From: Paenibacillus segetis
GTDB taxonomy: Bacteria > Bacillota > Bacilli > Paenibacillales > Paenibacillaceae
Direction: 5' to 3'
NCBI RefSeq assembly: GCF_014639155.1
Contig: NZ_BMFT01000002.1
Span: 310,001-374,000, forward strand
DNA: 64,000 nt
Position 1 is the stretch's first letter; the number at the start of each line of letters is the position of its first letter. The notes beneath the pieces are model-generated. The model was not told where the DNA came from. It made no database searches and saw only the letters and a program-made list of their open reading frames with translations. Position numbers and translations under genes: made by a program. Below are positions 45,285-54,162 of the stretch, one piece after another.

Positions 45285-47033
45285 ATGGCAACTTTTCATT
45301 ATTCAGGATCTGCCTTTTATTATAACGATCAAGCGATACGTCTTATCTCAGGAGCTATCCATTATTTCCGGACGCTACCGGAGCATTGGGAAGATCGTCT
45401 GATCAAATTAAAAGCTTGCGGCTTCAATACGGTTGAGACCTATGTAGCCTGGAATTTACATGAGCCGAAGAAGGGCCAATTTGATTTTGAAGGGATGGCA
45501 GATGTAGTCCGATTTATTGAAATGGCTGGAGGTTTGGGCCTGCATGTCATTGTCCGCCCTGCGCCTTATATTTGTGCAGAGTGGGAATTTGGAGGTCTAC
45601 CAGCTTGGCTGCTTGCTGACTCGGATATGCGTCTTCGCTGCTTCCATAAGCCATTTCTAGATCATGTGGATGCTTATTTCGATGTATTGCTACCTAAATT
45701 AAAACCACTGTTATGTACAAACGGCGGCCCGATCATTGCCATGCAGATCGAGAACGAGTATGGAAGCTACGGCAATGACAAACGTTATTTGACTCATCTG
45801 AAAGATAGCATGATTTCCCGTGGGATCGATGTTCTATTGTTCACTTCCGATGGACCTGAAGATGCTATGCTTCAGGGCGGCATGGTTCCAGGTGTACTGG
45901 AGACAGTAAACTTTGGATCGCGTCCAGTAGAAGCTTTCAACAAACTGCGTGAATATCAACCGGATGCTCCAATCATGTGTATGGAATATTGGAATGGTTG
46001 GTTCGATCACTGGAGTGAAGAGCATCATACGCGCCCTGCTGATAATGTCGCAGAAGTATTGGATGAGATGCTCAGTTTAGGGGCATCCGTTAATTTCTAT
46101 ATGTTCCATGGTGGAACCAACTTTGGATTCTACAATGGGGCCAACTGTCATACGTTGGAGAGCTATGAACCAACGATTACAAGTTATGACTATGATGCAT
46201 TGCTTACTGAATCTGGTGAAACAACACCTAAATATGATGCAGTTCGTAAAGTGATCGCGAAATATGTGGATATTGAACCATGTGAGTTGCCGGCTCCCGC
46301 TGCGAAGAAAGCATATGGGCGACTCCAGATGAAGGAGCAAACCTCCCTAACAGCGAATTTGGATCGCATTTCAACGCCTATTCACAGTGCATATCCTGAA
46401 ACGATGGAGAAATTAGGTCAGGGTTATGGATTTATTCATTACAGTACGTTCATTACAGGACCTCGTCCAAAAGATGAATTCTTCATCCAGGATTTACGTG
46501 ACCGCGCACAAGTCTTTCTGAATGGACAGTTCGCTGCAACCTTAGATCGTATGCATCCAGAGGTGAAATTTGAGTTCGAGGTTCCGGCCGAAGGACTACA
46601 TGTAAGTATACTTGTGGAGAATTTAGGTCGCACCAACTACGGACCTTTTATGAGAGATTGTAAAGGGATTACCGAAGGGGTTCGTTTTGGACGGCAGTTT
46701 CTGTCGGAATGGACGACGTATACATTGCCATTAACGGATTTGTCTGGGTTGAAGTTTGAAGATCTGTCTGAGCAGACAGAGCCTAGCTTCTTCCGCTCGA
46801 CTTTAGTTGTTGACGAACCTTGTGATACGTATTTGAGCTTGGAAGGATGGACGAAAGGAGTCGTGTTCATCAATGGGTTCAATCTTGGGCGCTATTGGAA
46901 TATCGGACCGCAGAAAACATTGTATGTACCGGGTCCTTTATTGAAACAAGGAGACAATGAGATTGTCATCTTTGAATTACATGGCACTTCTGAGCCTGCG
47001 GTTACCTTCGTAGATCAACCGGACATTGGATAA
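45285..47033 (+). CDS. Glycoside hydrolase family 35 beta-galactosidase
   Basis: A 582-residue GH35 enzyme. The N-terminal barrel has LISGAIHYFRTLPEHWEDRL, GFNTVETYVAWNLHEPKKG, acid/base Glu158 in QIENEYGSYG and nucleophile Glu234 in CMEYWNGWFDHW. Two C-terminal jelly-roll regions (about 390-580) follow, ending with FINGFNLGRYWNIGPQKTLYVPGPLL. There is no signal peptide, so it is cytoplasmic and acts on imported galactosides. Its lower G+C matches the flanking chromosome and not the two preceding hydrolases. GAGGTG precedes the ATG. The preceding terminator suggests some independent expression. Confidence 0.93.
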   Translation: MATFHYSGSAFYYNDQAIRLISGAIHYFRTLPEHWEDRLIKLKACGFNTVETYVAWNLHEPKKGQFDFEGMADVVRFIEMAGGLGLHVIVRPAPYICAEWEFGGLPAWLLADSDMRLRCFHKPFLDHVDAYFDVLLPKLKPLLCTNGGPIIAMQIENEYGSYGNDKRYLTHLKDSMISRGIDVLLFTSDGPEDAMLQGGMVPGVLETVNFGSRPVEAFNKLREYQPDAPIMCMEYWNGWFDHWSEEHHTRPADNVAEVLDEMLSLGASVNFYMFHGGTNFGFYNGANCHTLESYEPTITSYDYDALLTESGETTPKYDAVRKVIAKYVDIEPCELPAPAAKKAYGRLQMKEQTSLTANLDRISTPIHSAYPETMEKLGQGYGFIHYSTFITGPRPKDEFFIQDLRDRAQVFLNGQFAATLDRMHPEVKFEFEVPAEGLHVSILVENLGRTNYGPFMRDCKGITEGVRFGRQFLSEWTTYTLPLTDLSGLKFEDLSEQTEPSFFRSTLVVDEPCDTYLSLEGWTKGVVFINGFNLGRYWNIGPQKTLYVPGPLLKQGDNEIVIFELHGTSEPAVTFVDQPDIG

Positions 47034-47049
47034 TAATCGGTGAAAAAAG

Positions 47050-47087
47050 AACAGCCTGTGGAGTAATTCATACTCCGCAGGCTGTTT
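47050..47087. terminator. Bidirectional terminator between convergent genes
   Basis: AACAGCCTG-GGAGTA and TACTCC-CAGGCTGTT form a long stem, with an A-run before and a T-run after it. It serves the GH35 gene and the converging threonine synthase gene. Confidence 0.88.
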
Positions 47088-47121
47088 GTATGTACGCCCA
47101 GTATAGGGCGCATTTCATAGT

Positions 47122-48510
47122 TTAAAAGAACTTTACTAACTGATCCTTGATCTCTTCATTACTTCCACCAACAACGCGTTGGAATTGCGGCTTATTGAAC
47201 AATGCCTGAATTTGCTTCGGATAGGTCTGCTCAATTTTGCGCAGCTCGATAGCTTCGTTGAACTTAGCTGGGTGAGCGGTCGATAATGCGACAGTTATTT
47301 CACCATCTGCCATCAGTTTATCAGCTGCTGCCACGCCACAAGCGGTGTGAGGATCTAGCAGATAGTCGTATTTCTCATAATACTCACTAATCGTATCTAG
47401 GCAGGTTTCATTTTCTACGCTGTAAGCTGAGAATGTACTCTGTACACGCTGCAGCACATCTCCAGGAATAGTGATACTGCCTTCTGTTTTGAACTGCTCC
47501 ATGAGAGTAGCAATGATTCCAGAGTCCTCCCCATAGAGGTAGAACAAATAACGTTCGAAGTTACTTGCTACTTGAATGTCCATGGATGGACTGTACGTTC
47601 CTTTAAATTCGCCTGGCTGATACACGCCTTCATTTACGAAACGAGCCAAGATGTTGTTCTCGTTAGTCGCTAGAATGAGCTTGTTGATTGGAAGTCCCAT
47701 TTTTTGAGCCAAGAACCCAGCAAAGATATCACCGAAATTGCCTGTTGGTACACTAAAATTCACCTTTTCGGTATGGCCTTGGTTGGCCAATTGAAAATAA
47801 GCATAGAAGTAATATACCGTTTGGGCAAGAATTCGCGCAATGTTGATTGAGTTAATCGCACGCAGGTGATATTGGTGCTTGAACTCTACATCAGCAAACA
47901 GTTCCTTAATAATGCGTTGACAGTCATCGAAGGTACCTTCAACGGCTAGGTTAAGCACATTGGAGTCATTGACAGTGGTCATCTGCAGCTCCTGTACCTT
48001 ACTTACCTTTTGGTGAGGGTGCAGAATACAGATGCGGATACCTTGTTTGCCACGTACGCCCTCAATTGCCGAAGCGCCTGTGTCGCCTGAAGTTGCTCCG
48101 AGAATGTGGATGATGGAATTATTCTTTTTCGAGACGTAGGAATACAGGTTTCCTAAGAATTGTAACGCAACATCCTTGAAGGCAAAGGTCGGACCGTGAA
48201 ATAGCTCCATCACATGAAGACCGTTGTTTACACGCCGCACAGGTGTTACATCCTCATGGCGGAATGTTGCATAGCTATCGTCAACCAGTTTCTTCAGATC
48301 AGCCCGTGGAATCTCGTCGCCTATATATAATGAGAAAATCTCTAGAGCGAGCTCCTGGTAGGATAGCCGTTGCCATTGTTTGAGGGTATCACTCGACAAT
48401 TGCGGAATTTGCTCCGGAACGAGTAGACCGCCGTCGTCGGCGAGCCCCATCAGAATCGCGTCAATAAACCCTGTAGGGGATACTTGTCCCCGAGTGCTGA
48501 TGTATTTCAT
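47122..48510 (-). CDS. thrC: Threonine synthase
   Basis: A 462-residue threonine synthase of the long (E. coli/yeast-like) class. It starts MKYISTRGQVSPTGFIDAILMGLADDGGLLVPE, with the pyridoxal phosphate lysine at Lys112 in GPTFAFKDVALQFLG, and ILGATSGDTGASAIEG and SVPTGNFGDIFAGFLAQKMG further on. It converts O-phosphohomoserine to threonine. The class differs from the shorter B. subtilis ThrC, and the hom/thrB genes are not next to it, so this is an isolated or second copy. GGGGGATTG precedes the ATG. Confidence 0.93.
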   Translation of the reverse strand: MKYISTRGQVSPTGFIDAILMGLADDGGLLVPEQIPQLSSDTLKQWQRLSYQELALEIFSLYIGDEIPRADLKKLVDDSYATFRHEDVTPVRRVNNGLHVMELFHGPTFAFKDVALQFLGNLYSYVSKKNNSIIHILGATSGDTGASAIEGVRGKQGIRICILHPHQKVSKVQELQMTTVNDSNVLNLAVEGTFDDCQRIIKELFADVEFKHQYHLRAINSINIARILAQTVYYFYAYFQLANQGHTEKVNFSVPTGNFGDIFAGFLAQKMGLPINKLILATNENNILARFVNEGVYQPGEFKGTYSPSMDIQVASNFERYLFYLYGEDSGIIATLMEQFKTEGSITIPGDVLQRVQSTFSAYSVENETCLDTISEYYEKYDYLLDPHTACGVAAADKLMADGEITVALSTAHPAKFNEAIELRKIEQTYPKQIQALFNKPQFQRVVGGSNEEIKDQLVKFF

Positions 48511-48601
48511 AACAATCCCCCGTGAAATAAATTTATTACTATTGTAACTTAAGCGGGGGTCTTTCTACAAAGGAAACTTACCCATCACCCTGAACCGATT
48601 T

Positions 48602-49351
48602 TTATAACGTCTGACCACTATCTATTGTTATGATCTGACCCGTCATAGCTTCTTGCTCCAAAACAGAGCAAATTAGTGTTGCGATATCGTCTGGTGATGC
48701 AATTTGTTGTAGCAGTAAATTAGGAGCGAGCTGCTTCATTTGTTCCTCTCGTCCAGCCCACCATCTGGTAGCGACGGCACCTGGTACAACGCAGTTGACT
48801 CTTATCCCCGGTGCCAAAGCACGCGCTAAGGATTTGGTAAGACCGTGAACGGCCGATTTGGATACGGCGTAAGGTAGTGACGAACCGGACCCTGTTTGTC
48901 CTGCGATGCTTCCGAGATTGACGATGGCTCCTTGATGATTATTTATCATGAAGGGAGCCACTGCCCTCGCGCAGTAAAACATACCTTTAACATTGACATT
49001 CATCAGTTCGTCCCAAACCTCGTCCGTTGCTGCTTCGAGATCATCCAGTGGTATATGGCGCGTGATGCTGGCGTTATTAACAAGCAAATCTACACGTCCG
49101 AATGTTTGAACAATCGTATCAACCATCTCTCTTACTTCCTTGTCTTTGGAGACATCAGCTTGCACAGCGATTGCTTGCCCGCCCCCATTTATGATCCATT
49201 GCACGGTTTCATCCGCCTCTACCTTAGACCGCGAATAATTTACAACAACGATGGCTCCTCGTAATGCTAATGCGATGCTAGTAGCCCGACCGATCCCTGT
49301 TCCACCGCCGGTAACAAGCGCAACTTTATTTTGTATATGCAATGAACTCAT
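48602..49351 (-). CDS. SDR-family oxidoreductase (FabG-like)
   Basis: A 249-residue short-chain dehydrogenase with the dinucleotide motif VTGGGTGIGRA, NNAS at about 92-95, catalytic Ser148, Tyr161 and Lys165 (YAVSK) and the PGAVATRWW segment. FabG-like SDRs reduce keto groups; the real substrate is unknown. The ATG at 49351 lies directly after the AAGGGG motif, so translation may in fact start at the TTG at 49342, three codons later, where spacing is normal. The divergent LysR gene 109 bases away may regulate it. Confidence 0.88.
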   Translation of the reverse strand: MSSLHIQNKVALVTGGGTGIGRATSIALALRGAIVVVNYSRSKVEADETVQWIINGGGQAIAVQADVSKDKEVREMVDTIVQTFGRVDLLVNNASITRHIPLDDLEAATDEVWDELMNVNVKGMFYCARAVAPFMINNHQGAIVNLGSIAGQTGSGSSLPYAVSKSAVHGLTKSLARALAPGIRVNCVVPGAVATRWWAGREEQMKQLAPNLLLQQIASPDDIATLICSVLEQEAMTGQIITIDSGQTL

Positions 49352-49460
49352 CCCCTTTGTCCCTGTTATTCATATTGTAAGAAGCCTTCTCTGATTTGTA
49401 TAATTGAATAAAATGAACATTAACTTCAATAATATTGAATTCGAATAAGAAAGGGACAAT

Positions 49461-50354
49461 ATGGACCTTAAAACATTAAGAACGTTTCAGATGATCGTGA
49501 AATACGGAAGTTTTCACCGTGCAGCCGAAGCGATGAATTATGCCCAATCCACCGTTACGATGCAAATCCAAAAGCTTGAGTCGGATTTAGGTGTTCAGTT
49601 AATTAACCGCGATGGGAAAATTAGCTTAACTGAAGCTGGAAGGCTGTTTCATGAGCAAAGCTTACACATTATAAAGAGCATGGAACAATTACAAACCAAA
49701 CTATCCGATATGCAAATGGGTTATGCAGGAAACATTCGTCTCGGAGTGACAGAGCCAACTGCCAGTTACCGATTACCGGATATTTTAAAGAGATTTCAAG
49801 AGCAGTATCCCCAAATCCGTATTTCTGTCGAATTTGCGAATACACCCACCTTGAGTCAGCAAATTCTCAAGGGGGAGATTGATTTAGCACTTTGTTCGGC
49901 ACCTGATGTGGGGACTGAACTTTATTTTGAGCCATTGTTTAAGGAAAGTTTTGTAGTTTTGATGCCGGAAGACCATCCGCTAGCTAAGCAGGAGATCCTT
50001 ACAGTAAGCGATATTCAAGGACATCGTCTGCTCGTTACATCTTCTACATGTCCGTATCGTAGAAAACTAGAGATGATATTGCAGGAGGCAGGAAGTGTAT
50101 CACTGGATACGATGGAGATCGGGAGTATGACTGCTTTGAAATACTATGTTCAGAGTGGTTTAGGTATTGCTTTTGTACCCCATATAGCACTAGATCCCGT
50201 ACCATCAGGCACAACGATTCGAGCCATGGATAACAGCGGTGCCATAAATATGGCATTCGGTATTCTCTGCAAGATCTCTGAGTACCCTTTGAGTCTAGCG
50301 GGATCAAGACTATATCAATTTCTGAAGCAAGAACTTATTGAAGAGAACATATAA
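49461..50354 (+). CDS. LysR-family transcriptional regulator
   Basis: A 297-residue LysR regulator with N-terminal helix-turn-helix (LKTLRTFQMIVKYGSFHRAAEAMNYAQSTVTMQIQKLESDLG) and a periplasmic-binding-type effector domain (about 90-290) starting IRLGVTEPTASYRLPDIL. Divergent orientation to the SDR gene is the usual LysR arrangement, and the A+T-rich gap of about 110 bases should hold the shared control region. AAGAAAGGGAC precedes the ATG. The effector is unknown. Confidence 0.9.
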   Translation: MDLKTLRTFQMIVKYGSFHRAAEAMNYAQSTVTMQIQKLESDLGVQLINRDGKISLTEAGRLFHEQSLHIIKSMEQLQTKLSDMQMGYAGNIRLGVTEPTASYRLPDILKRFQEQYPQIRISVEFANTPTLSQQILKGEIDLALCSAPDVGTELYFEPLFKESFVVLMPEDHPLAKQEILTVSDIQGHRLLVTSSTCPYRRKLEMILQEAGSVSLDTMEIGSMTALKYYVQSGLGIAFVPHIALDPVPSGTTIRAMDNSGAINMAFGILCKISEYPLSLAGSRLYQFLKQELIEENI

Positions 50355-50451
50355 CGAAGTAACCGTAACCGATGGACCTGAATGAAATGGACAGAACAAT
50401 TACATAATAAATGGGATGTTCAGTTCGATATATATAAAGGAGAAGGTACGG

Positions 50452-51126
50452 ATGAATAAGCAGTTTCTCAAACTAATATTGTTGAGTATATTCTTAGTTT
50501 TGAATTTGGTCCCCATGAATGCTATGGCTGAGGCCAATGGAGTCGAACCGGTACCAGTACCAGCACTTGCGCAAAAAAATTGTTTAACCCCATCGATGGT
50601 AGATCTGAAGTGGAATTTAAGAAAACTATGGATTGACCATGTTAGATGGACGAGACAATATATCGTAAGCGCTATAGCAGGTTTGGAGGACCAGCAACAA
50701 GTGCTAGCAAGACTGTTGAAGAATCAGCAGGATATTGGTGATGCGATCAAACCTTATTATGGGGAAGCCGCTGGGAATAAACTGGCTGAAATATTGAAGG
50801 AGCACATCCTTCTTGCAGGGAAAGTACTGGATGCAGCAAAGGCGGGAAATCAGGCCGATCTAGAGAAGTACAACAAAGAATGGCATAGAAATGCTGATGA
50901 TATCGCCGATTTTCTTAGTAAGGCGAACCCTAATTGGTCCAAAAAAGAATTGCAGGACATGTTCTATGAGCATTTGAAATTAATAACGGATGATGTTACG
51001 GCAAGGCTCCATAAGGATTGGGACGGTAGCATTAGTGCTTATGATAAGGGTATAGACCATATGATTATGTTTGCTGATGTTCTTGCGGATGGAATTATCA
51101 AACAATTCCCCAATAAATTTAAGTGA
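50452..51126 (+). CDS. Secreted helical protein of unknown function
   Basis: A 224-residue protein with a signal peptide (1 to about 26, NAMA-EA) and an all-helical mature part. The helices carry recurring histidines (His63, His118, His145, His174, His203) often in H-x-n-A/D contexts such as WIDHVRWTRQ, KEHILLAG, EWHRNADDIADFL and IDHMIMFADVL. The two halves look loosely repeated. I do not recognise a named family; a four-helix metal or heme-binding bundle is one possibility. AAAGGAGAAGG sets the ATG at 50452, and the longer frame from 50416 has no support. A strong terminator follows. Confidence 0.7.
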   Translation: MNKQFLKLILLSIFLVLNLVPMNAMAEANGVEPVPVPALAQKNCLTPSMVDLKWNLRKLWIDHVRWTRQYIVSAIAGLEDQQQVLARLLKNQQDIGDAIKPYYGEAAGNKLAEILKEHILLAGKVLDAAKAGNQADLEKYNKEWHRNADDIADFLSKANPNWSKKELQDMFYEHLKLITDDVTARLHKDWDGSISAYDKGIDHMIMFADVLADGIIKQFPNKFK

Positions 51127-51153
51127 GTTTGAAACCTAAAGAATAATTTTCCT

Positions 51154-51190
51154 AAAGGCCGGAAACCCGTTAAGAGGTTTCCGGCCTTTA
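51154..51190 (+). terminator. Terminator after the secreted helical protein gene
   Basis: AAAGGCCGGAAACC and GGTTTCCGGCCTTT form a perfect 14-bp stem. Confidence 0.9.
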
Positions 51191-51235
51191 ATCATTTCAT
51201 GTGCAGAGTTGAACTTTGTGGACTCCATTAATTAA

Positions 51236-51254
51236 TTTGACAGTAACTATCAAA
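51236..51254 (+). promoter_or_regulatory. Probable TetR operator overlapping the MFS promoter
   Basis: TTTGACAGT-A-ACTATCAAA is a 19-bp palindrome with one mismatched pair. It covers the -35 hexamer TTGACA (51237-51242); a TATAGA -10 candidate lies at 51258-51263. The regulator encoded by the second gene of the transcript is the likely binder. Confidence 0.65.
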
Positions 51255-51302
51255 TGATATAGAATCCCAATATAAAGTTAATGGATAAAGGTGGTAACTA
51301 TC

Positions 51303-52826
51303 ATGAAGAATCTAGGAAATCGCAGATGGTGGGTACTAGGTGCACTTGCCATCGGCATACTTGCAGTTGGGTTAGACATGACTATTCTTAATTTGGCCTT
51401 ACCTATTTTAGCTACAGACATGCATGCAACGAACGGAGAACTCCAATGGTTTGCCGATGCATATAATCTGGTCTTTGCTGCTGCGTTACTTCCAGCAGGG
51501 ATGCTTGGTGACCGCTTAGGACGTAAGAAGATGCTAATTAGCGGGTTGATTGTATTTGGAGTGGCCTCGGTGGTATGTGCTTATGCAGGTTCGGCAGCTG
51601 AATTGATAGCTGGGCGTGCATTTTTGGGCCTTGGGGCTGCACTATTGGTACCATTGTCCATGTCCATCATCCCGGTGTTATTCTCTGAAAAGGAGCGTCC
51701 TAAGGCAATTGGAATTTGGATGATGGCTAATGCAATTGGAATTCCGCTTGGACCAATCGTTGGCGGGTGGCTGCTCAACAACTACTGGTGGGGTTCCGTC
51801 TTCCTGATCAACATCCCATTAGTTATTGTCGCTTTATTCGCAGTTTCTATATTGTTACCGGAGTCCCGTAGTGAGGCAAAGCAACGGGTAGATTTCATTG
51901 GGGTGTTAGCCTCAAGCCTTGGCTTGGTTGGTGTAACATATGGTGTAATTGAAATAGGAGAGAGAGGCTGGGGGGATCCCTTAACGCTGATCACATTGGT
52001 TACTGGTGTACTAGTCCTTGTGGGTTTTGTACTTTGGGAACGGCGAGTGAGTCACCCACTCATTGATTTATCGTTATTCCGTTCTTCTAGTTTTACTTGG
52101 GGTACGATATTAGCTACAGTCATATCTTTTGCCATGTTCGGGGTGTTGTTCCTGATGCCGCAGTATTTTCTGGCTGTCGGAGGCGTGGATGTGCAAAGAG
52201 CTGGGTTGCAGTTACTACCGCTTGTAGGAGGTCTTCTAGTTGGATCACAAATATCGGACCAACTTCAATCACGATTTGGTGCTAAGACTCCCATTGCGCT
52301 GGGTTTTCTGGCGCTGGGTATCGGTCTGATAGTTGGAACGAATACCAGTATAGCCAGTGGATACGGCTTTACTTCGATATGGATCACCATTGCCGGACTT
52401 GGCATTGGATTTGCGCTTCCAGCGGTTATGGATGCAGCCATTTCTGCACTATCAGCCCAGCGGAGTGGCGTAGGCTCCGCACTGATCATGGCCTTGCGCC
52501 AAGTCGGGGGGACAATGGGAGTAGCCATCCTAGGGACCTTACTTAGTACGGGTTATCGTGCTAAACTGAACTTGGATGGATTTCCGAGTCAAGTTGCGGA
52601 TGCGGTACGACGAAGCGTATCAGCTGGCGCGGCAGCAGCACAACAAATCAATTCAGAGAGTTTGCTTGATTCGGTGCGGTCTGCCTTCATTCACGGTATG
52701 GGTATTACACTGTGGGTGTGCGGAGGCGTTGCCGTGCTTGGGGTCGTTTTAACGTTAACTTGCTTGCAACCGCGAGTAAATTCACACGCAAAAACGGAGG
52801 TCGAGCAAACTACCATTGGGGAGTGA
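51303..52826 (+). CDS. MFS drug efflux transporter (DHA2, 14-helix)
   Basis: A 507-residue major facilitator with 14 predicted helices. Motif C-like LGAALLVPLSMSIIPVLF and GIPLGPIVGGWLLNNYWWGSVFLINIP in the first half and GMLGDRLGRKKML (motif A) are typical of the EmrB/QacA DHA2 group, which exports cationic or lipophilic drugs with protons. AAAGGTGGT lies before the ATG at 51303; the GTG at 51291 overlaps that site. The TetR gene follows after five bases, so transporter and repressor share one transcript under the operator at 51236. Confidence 0.9.
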   Translation: MKNLGNRRWWVLGALAIGILAVGLDMTILNLALPILATDMHATNGELQWFADAYNLVFAAALLPAGMLGDRLGRKKMLISGLIVFGVASVVCAYAGSAAELIAGRAFLGLGAALLVPLSMSIIPVLFSEKERPKAIGIWMMANAIGIPLGPIVGGWLLNNYWWGSVFLINIPLVIVALFAVSILLPESRSEAKQRVDFIGVLASSLGLVGVTYGVIEIGERGWGDPLTLITLVTGVLVLVGFVLWERRVSHPLIDLSLFRSSSFTWGTILATVISFAMFGVLFLMPQYFLAVGGVDVQRAGLQLLPLVGGLLVGSQISDQLQSRFGAKTPIALGFLALGIGLIVGTNTSIASGYGFTSIWITIAGLGIGFALPAVMDAAISALSAQRSGVGSALIMALRQVGGTMGVAILGTLLSTGYRAKLNLDGFPSQVADAVRRSVSAGAAAAQQINSESLLDSVRSAFIHGMGITLWVCGGVAVLGVVLTLTCLQPRVNSHAKTEVEQTTIGE

Positions 52827-52831
52827 GCAAA

Positions 52832-53431
52832 GTGTCATCAGATGATAAACAGATCATAGGACTGCGTGAACGCAAAAAAGCGAAGACCATGGCAGCGATT
52901 CAAATGCATGCCATGCGACTATTTCGTGAGCAAGGTTACAAAGCAACTACGGTAGAACAAATTGCGGATGCAGCTGAGATCTCTCCCAGCACCTTCTTCA
53001 GATACTTTTCGACTAAAGAGGATGTGGTGATTAGTGATAACTATGATCCACTCCTTGTTAGGGCATTTGAAAATCAGCCGGCACATTTAAGCCCGCTTCA
53101 AGCTATCCGTGGCGCGATGATCTCGGAGGTTGCTGATACGCCTAAGGAAGAACTGGCCATGGCGCGTGAACGAAACCAACTGATCATGATGGTTCCTGAG
53201 CTACGAGCGGCGATGCTGAACAATCTGACCCAGATGATGCAGTTAATCGCTGAGATGGTTGCTGGGCGAATCGGTCGTGAGCCGGATGATATAGGTGTAC
53301 GTACTTTTGCTGGGTCGATCATTGGCGTGAATATTTCGGTGATGATCTATTGTGCCGATCATCCCGAAGCCGATTTTGCCACCGTATTAGATGAGGCCTT
53401 GGCGAAACTGGAGAATGGTCTGCCATTGTAA
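52832..53431 (+). CDS. TetR-family transcriptional regulator
   Basis: A 199-residue repressor with a TetR helix-turn-helix (about 15-60; RKKAKTMAAIQMHAMRLFREQGYKATTVEQIADAAEISPSTFFRYFSTKEDVV) and a helical ligand domain. The open frame extends back into the MFS gene, but GGGGAG just before the GTG at 52832 and the normal family length favour this start. It should repress its own operon through the palindrome at 51236-51254 and release it when the exported drug binds. Confidence 0.88.
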   Translation: MSSDDKQIIGLRERKKAKTMAAIQMHAMRLFREQGYKATTVEQIADAAEISPSTFFRYFSTKEDVVISDNYDPLLVRAFENQPAHLSPLQAIRGAMISEVADTPKEELAMARERNQLIMMVPELRAAMLNNLTQMMQLIAEMVAGRIGREPDDIGVRTFAGSIIGVNISVMIYCADHPEADFATVLDEALAKLENGLPL

Positions 53432-53482
53432 CTTTGTATAGTCAAACTAATGAAATAATTATGGTTATTGACAGCCGCCTCA

Positions 53483-53502
53483 AAGAGCAGTAAGATGCTC
53501 TT
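53483..53502 (+). terminator. Weak hairpin terminator after the TetR gene
   Basis: AAGAGCA and TGCTCTT form a 7-bp stem with an imperfect T-rich tail. Confidence 0.5.
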
Positions 53503-53510
53503 AATCATTT

Positions 53511-53527
53511 ATTTCGGCATTCAAAAT
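53511..53527 (+). promoter_or_regulatory. Operator-like sequence before the MarR gene
   Basis: ATTTCGGCATTCAAAAT agrees at 13 of 17 positions with ATTTCGACATACGAAAT at 54080-54096, which lies before the next operon. It sits close before the ribosome binding site of the MarR gene, suggesting autoregulation. Confidence 0.4.
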
Positions 53528-53544
53528 ATTCGGAGGGTGAATAA

Positions 53545-54027
53545 ATGTCAGACCTGAACAAATTACTTGATCTGATATTTGACAATATCAGACCCATCCT
53601 CTTCCCGGAAGAAATCATTAACTTAGATCTCACGCTTTCCAAGACAGAGCTCCTGATGATGATTATGTTGGATAGGTATGGGGAGATCACAATGAGTCAA
53701 ATGGCGGAATACTCCAATATTCCAATGAGTACAGCTACAGGAATTGTAGACCGTCTAGTGAAGCTGGGTTATATGAAGCGCAACAGAAGTGAAGCAGATC
53801 GTAGAATTGTTGTCATTGCCCTATCGGAGATGGGTGAGAAGTTAGTCAGTGAACTTAAGAAACAGATTTCGGAATATGTGACGATGATCGATCAAGCGTT
53901 AACCGATGAGGAGAAAAGCTTGTTGTTCAACTTATTTATCAAGATCAGTCAACTATTTCGTGAGAAGAGTATGGGTGCCGCACCAGCAGAGCAACCACCT
54001 GCGTTAACCAAGATCAAAATTGATTAG
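53545..54027 (+). CDS. MarR-family transcriptional regulator
   Basis: A 160-residue MarR protein with winged helix-turn-helix (about 45-110; LTLSKTELLMMIMLDRYGEITMSQMAEYSNIPMSTATGIVDRLVKLGYMKRNRSEADRRIVVIAL) between N- and C-terminal dimerisation helices. The wing sequence RSEADRRIV is typical. GGAGGGTG precedes the ATG. Palindrome-like sequences before this gene and before the ArsA-like ATPase gene resemble each other, so it may control both. The ligand is unknown. Confidence 0.9.
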   Translation: MSDLNKLLDLIFDNIRPILFPEEIINLDLTLSKTELLMMIMLDRYGEITMSQMAEYSNIPMSTATGIVDRLVKLGYMKRNRSEADRRIVVIALSEMGEKLVSELKKQISEYVTMIDQALTDEEKSLLFNLFIKISQLFREKSMGAAPAEQPPALTKIKID

Positions 54028-54048
54028 AAATCACTCGCAGAATCATTC

Positions 54049-54070
54049 GCCCACCATGTGGGCTTTATAT
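54049..54070 (+). terminator. Terminator after the MarR gene
   Basis: GCCCAC-CAT-GTGGGC is followed by TTTATAT, separating the MarR gene from the ArsA-like operon. Confidence 0.75.
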
Positions 54071-54077
54071 ATAAATA

Positions 54078-54098
54078 ATATTTCGACATACGAAATAT
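54078..54098 (+). promoter_or_regulatory. Perfect palindrome before the ArsA-like operon
   Basis: ATATTTCG and CGAAATAT are perfect inverted repeats around five bases. The site is 65 bases before the ArsA-like gene and resembles the sequence at 53511-53527, so it is a candidate MarR operator. Confidence 0.6.
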
Positions 54099-54162
54099 AC
54101 TGAACGCGAAATTTAATCAAGTTGTTTAGCGCTTCGAGACAATAAACTGGAGGGATATCAAA

